From NCBI RefSeq assembly GCF_900112685.1, contig NZ_FOMS01000011.1, positions 62,001 through 126,000 of the forward strand: a stretch of 64,000 nt of DNA, given 5' to 3'. The position numbers were made by a program, and so were the translations under genes. Positions 61,537-64,000 of this stretch are shown here, in pieces. Under the pieces are notes generated by a model. The model was not told the origin of the DNA. It searched no databases and saw nothing but the letters and a program-made list of their open reading frames with translations. Each line of letters opens with the position of its first letter. Position 1 is the stretch's first letter. This stretch comes from Roseivivax sediminis. GTDB lineage: Bacteria; Pseudomonadota; Alphaproteobacteria; Rhodobacterales; Rhodobacteraceae.

Positions 61537-61800
61537 ATGTCCCGTGGCGCCCTCCCGCTCCTCGCTCTGGTTCTGGCCGCCTCCTGCGCTGAGGTGCCGT
61601 CCGATCCGCCTGCGGCGGCCTGCACGCCCGGCGCCTACGACTCGCTCGTGGGCCGCTCGCTGGCCGCAGTGACCCTGCCGGCGGATCTGCCGCAGCGCGT
61701 CATCCGTCCGGGCGAGATGGTGACGATGGAATACCGCGCCGATCGCCTGACGCTGGAGGTCGACGAGGGCGGCACGATCACCGCGGCGCGCTGCGGCTGA
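61537..61800 (+). CDS. I78 family peptidase-inhibitor-like lipoprotein
   Basis: An 87-residue exported protein with a short lipoprotein signal (LAASC, Cys17). The mature part follows the I78 pattern: ACTPGAYDSLVGRSLAAVTLP, VIRPGEMVTMEYRADRLTLEVDEGGTITAARCG, with the paired Cys that closes the loop. I78 proteins resemble small serine-protease inhibitors of the potato-inhibitor fold, but inhibition has been shown for few members. It may protect the periplasm from proteases. Confidence 0.88.
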   Translation: MSRGALPLLALVLAASCAEVPSDPPAAACTPGAYDSLVGRSLAAVTLPADLPQRVIRPGEMVTMEYRADRLTLEVDEGGTITAARCG

Positions 61801-61960
61801 ACGTCTTTCCCCCGGCGCGACCCGGCAAGACTGAGAGGCAGGCGGCACGGTCAAGGGCGCGATGCGCTCCGGTTGATCCGCGCGATCAGGACCGGTTGGC
61901 ACGGATCGGAAATGACATCGCTGTGCCCGTGGCGGGCGTCGTGCGCTCCGTCCCGAAGGG

Positions 61961-61974
61961 CTGACATGGATCAA
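61961..61974 (+). promoter_or_regulatory. FNR/FixK-type box upstream of the universal stress protein gene
   Basis: CTGACATGGATCAA fits TTGAT-N4-ATCAA at 8 of 10 fixed positions, including the core TGA-N6-TCA. Its centre is 56 bases before the start codon; activation from -41.5 would put the transcript start near 62009. Oxygen-responsive FNR-type regulators commonly control universal stress proteins. Confidence 0.55.
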
Positions 61975-62023
61975 GGCGAGGCTGCGCGCGACCTGACACG
62001 GTGGCGCGAGGAGGTACTTTTCC

Positions 62024-62431
62024 ATGTTCAAGAAGATTCTCATCCCCGTCGCCCCCGACCATGCCGAAGCGATCGACGATTCCATCGCCGTCGCCCGCAA
62101 GCTCGCCGGCCCGGATACCAAGATCACCGCGCTGTCGGTGCTGGAAGTCGTGCCGCTCTACGTCGCGGCGGAAGTGCCGACGGAGGTCTACGAGCGCTCC
62201 TGCCAAGAGATGCAGAAGACGCTGACCGAGGCGTTTCGCGATCTGCCGGAGGTGGAGGTGAGGGCGGTCACGGGCTCCCCGGCCTCGCGTATCGTCGACG
62301 AGGTGCGCGACGAGGGGTTCGACCTCATCGTGATCCGCTCGCACAAGCCGGGGATCCAGGACTGGTTCCTGGGCTCGACCGCGGGACGCGTGGTGCGTCA
62401 CGCGCCGTGTTCGGTGCACGTCGTCAGGTAG
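62024..62431 (+). CDS. Universal stress protein (UspA family)
   Basis: A 135-residue single Usp domain. It begins FKKILIPVAPDHAEAIDDSIAVARKLAG and ends with the ATP-binding type motif GSTAGRVVRHAPCSVHVVR, preceded by DLIVIRSHKPGIQDWFLGS. The G-x-x-x-x-G-x(9)-G-S/T-like pattern suggests nucleotide binding. GAGGAGGT is a strong ribosome-binding site. An FNR-type box 50-63 bases upstream suggests induction under low oxygen. Confidence 0.93.
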   Translation: MFKKILIPVAPDHAEAIDDSIAVARKLAGPDTKITALSVLEVVPLYVAAEVPTEVYERSCQEMQKTLTEAFRDLPEVEVRAVTGSPASRIVDEVRDEGFDLIVIRSHKPGIQDWFLGSTAGRVVRHAPCSVHVVR

Positions 62432-62433
62432 GC

Positions 62434-62460
62434 GGCCGGCGCCGGGATGCGGCACCGGCC
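62434..62460. terminator. Hairpin in convergent gap between usp and PLDc_N genes
   Basis: A 10-base stem with one mismatch (62434-62443 with 62451-62460) and a 7-base loop, 3 bases after the usp stop and 11 bases before the end of the convergent gene. It has no T run; a bidirectional terminator is suggested only by position. Confidence 0.35.
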
Positions 62461-62470
62461 GGAGACCGGG

Positions 62471-62656
62471 TCAGCTGCGCACGGGTTTGCCGCGCGGGCC
62501 GGCGACCAGCCAGGCGATGAAGCCCAGCACCGGCAGGATCAGAATTACGAGCGTCCAGATCACCTTCGCGGCCGTCGACGCGGCGGAGGTGATGATCTGG
62601 TAGATCGCGTAGATGTCGAGGATGAGGACGATCAGTCCGAGTAGGCCGTATTCCAT
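62471..62656 (-). CDS. PLDc_N domain small membrane protein
   Basis: A 61-residue inner-membrane protein with two hydrophobic segments (about 4-22 and 30-52). The pattern LLGLIVLILDIYAIYQIITS and KVIWTLVILILPVLGFIAWLVAGPRG fits the cardiolipin-synthase N-terminal domain family (PLDc_N), which often occurs as a stand-alone small protein of unknown role. ATG 62656 is chosen; the frame is open about 18 codons further. It is convergent with the universal stress gene. Confidence 0.88.
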   Translation of the reverse strand: MEYGLLGLIVLILDIYAIYQIITSAASTAAKVIWTLVILILPVLGFIAWLVAGPRGKPVRS

Positions 62657-62729
62657 CGGGATGACTCCGTTTCGGGCAGGGTATTGCCTGACAAACCCGT
62701 GAGGCGGCACGGCTGTTCCCGAGTCGGCC

Positions 62730-62750
62730 GGGTGGGCAGATGGCCCACCC
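62730..62750. repeat. Dispersed GGTGGGC palindrome, copy 3
   Basis: A perfect 8-bp stem GGGTGGGC/GCCCACCC (62730-62737, 62743-62750) with loop AGATG, in the 271-base gap between the PLDc_N gene and uvrB. It is related to the copies at 14273 and 33436. The rest of the gap holds nothing else I recognise. Confidence 0.55.
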
Positions 62751-62927
62751 TGCGAAACGCGCCATCAACCGACTTCGGTGGAGGCTCGGCCGCGTGGCGC
62801 GTCATCGCCGGATCCGCTGCCCGGGCGGCACGTTCTTCTTCAGCCGTCGCGAGGGGCAGTCGAACCGCGCCTCCTCCCGGACGTGCGCCGACCTGTAGGC
62901 GGGCGAGCTGCCCACCGCCTCGCCGGC

Positions 62928-64000
62928 CTACTTCTTGCGCCGCTGCACGTTGCCGCCGCGCTGGCCGGGCCGTCCGGCTGTCGACCGCCCCGACCGTTTC
63001 GTCGCCTCGTCGGAGGCCTTCTCGACCGCCTGCTGACGCGCGAGCGGGTCGTCTGCCACGGCAAGGTCCACAGCCTCCAGCCGCTTGACCTCGTCGCGCA
63101 GCCGCGCGGCTTCCTCGAATTCCAGGTTCTCGGCCGCCTTGCGCATGTCCTCGCGCATACCGTCCAGCACCGCCTGCATGTTCGACCCCTGGTGCTGGTC
63201 GTCGATCTTCGCCGTCACGCGGTTCATGTCGGTGTCGCCCTGGTAGACGCCCGCCAGCACGTCCTCGACGTTCTTGCGGATCGTCTCGGGGGTGATCCCG
63301 TGCGCCTCGTTGTAGGCGATCTGCTTCTCGCGGCGCCGGTTGGTCTCTCCGATCGCCCGCTCCATGGAGCCGGTGATGCGGTCGGCGTACATGATCACCC
63401 GCCCCTCGGCGTTCCGCGCCGCACGGCCGATGGTCTGGATCAGCGAAGTCTCGGAGCGCAGGAAGCCTTCCTTGTCCGCGTCGAGGATCGCCACCAGTCC
63501 GCATTCGGGGATGTCGAGCCCCTCGCGCAGAAGGTTGATGCCCACCAGCACGTCGAACGCGCCGAGGCGCAGGTCGCGCAGGATCTCGATGCGTTCGATC
63601 GTGTCGATGTCCGAATGCATGTAGCGCACGCGGATGCCCTGTTCGTGCAGGTACTCCGTCAGGTCCTCGGCCATGCGCTTGGTCAGCACGGTGCAGAGCG
63701 TGCGGTAGCCCGCCTGGCTGACGCGGCGGATCTCGTCCAGAAGATCGTCGACCTGAGTCTCTACGGGGCGGATCTCGACCTGCGGGTCGAGAAGGCCGGT
63801 CGGCCGGATGACCTGCTCGGCAAAGACCCCGCCGGACTGGTCAAGCTCCCAGTTCGCGGGCGTCGCGGAGACGAAGATCGATTGCGGGCGCATCGCGTCC
63901 CATTCCTCGAACTTGAGGGGTCGGTTGTCCATGCAGGAGGGCAGGCGGAAGCCGTGCTCGGCCAGCGTGAACTTGCGGCGGTAGTCGCCCTTGTACATCG
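62928..64000 (-). CDS. uvrB: Excinuclease ABC subunit UvrB (5' part beyond the window)
   Basis: The C-terminal 357 or so residues of UvrB, the damage-verifying helicase-like subunit of nucleotide excision repair. Visible are helicase motifs [61 protein letters not shown], and the C-terminal UVR domain [25 protein letters not shown], which contacts UvrC. A basic, Arg/Gly-rich tail follows the UVR domain. The gene runs off the right edge; its promoter is not in the window. Confidence 0.97.
   Translation of the reverse strand, partial: MYKGDYRRKFTLAEHGFRLPSCMDNRPLKFEEWDAMRPQSIFVSATPANWELDQSGGVFAEQVIRPTGLLDPQVEIRPVETQVDDLLDEIRRVSQAGYRTLCTVLTKRMAEDLTEYLHEQGIRVRYMHSDIDTIERIEILRDLRLGAFDVLVGINLLREGLDIPECGLVAILDADKEGFLRSETSLIQTIGRAARNAEGRVIMYADRITGSMERAIGETNRRREKQIAYNEAHGITPETIRKNVEDVLAGVYQGDTDMNRVTAKIDDQHQGSNMQAVLDGMREDMRKAAENLEFEEAARLRDEVKRLEAVDLAVADDPLARQQAVEKASDEATKRSGRSTAGRPGQRGGNVQRRKK

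Overview
The window is a GC-rich chromosomal segment of an alphaproteobacterium, most likely a member of the Rhodobacteraceae (Rhodobacterales, Roseobacter-like). The reasons are the form and order of the housekeeping genes (rplJ-rplL-rpoB-rpoC; an atpHAGDC F1 operon without F0 genes; trmB, aroA-cmk, rpsA and ihfB together), lineage-typical proteins (DUF2125, an LdtR-type MarR regulator, SdhE behind an XRE regulator, an I78-type lipoprotein) and short dispersed palindromes in the gaps. Coding density is high and many genes overlap by 1-10 bases. I see no tRNA, rRNA, insertion sequence, prophage or CRISPR array, and no region of clearly foreign composition.

Layout. 1-8.8 kb (+ strand): end of an EamA transporter, a zinc-ribbon metallopeptidase-like protein, trmB, aroA-cmk, a DUF4168 protein, rpsA with its own promoter and a terminator-like leader hairpin, ihfB, lapA-like and trpF. 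8.8-12.9 kb: pyrD with a DUF952 gene (-), a secreted 5'-nucleotidase (+), and a divergent DUF1428/MarR pair around a palindrome. 12.9-23.1 kb: rplJ, rplL, rpoB and rpoC with a long rplJ leader and strong intergenic hairpins. 23.3-26.7 kb (-): kdsA/kdsB (Kdo synthesis and activation), a conserved hypothetical and an aspartate aminotransferase. 26.7-28.0 kb (+): XRE regulator, sdhE and an LdtR-type regulator. 28.1-36.3 kb (-): a compact set of eight genes: M20 deacylase, solute-binding protein, a 53-codon ORF, two ABC permeases, a fused double ATPase, an SDR and a DmpA/NylC-type peptidase. This reads as uptake plus intracellular hydrolysis of peptides or acylated amino compounds.

36.4-46.3 kb: DUF2125, a ChaC-like cyclotransferase, a MotA/ExbB-like protein paired with a MotB/OmpA-like protein carrying an approximately 480-residue coiled coil, an M23 peptidase overlapping clpA, then gloB and a divergent methyltransferase. 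46.8-51.8 kb: atpHAGDC, followed by an H-type lectin gene. 52.5-61 kb: prs, an HCCA-isomerase/hydrolase pair, a divergent Lrp regulator/ornithine decarboxylase pair, an orphan form-II CoxL-like molybdoprotein, a candidate small RNA, a CoA-binding protein and glycerate 2-kinase. 61-64 kb: two small lipoproteins, a universal stress protein with an FNR-type box, a PLDc_N membrane protein and the 3' part of uvrB, which runs off the right edge.

The best candidates for something less described are the long-coiled-coil stator-like pair at 38.0-41.2 kb, the peptide/acyl-compound cassette with an Asn-Thr autoprocessing peptidase, the attenuator-like rpsA leader, the candidate small RNA near 59.2 kb, and three families of dispersed short repeats. 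All are inferences from reading the sequence; no database search was run.
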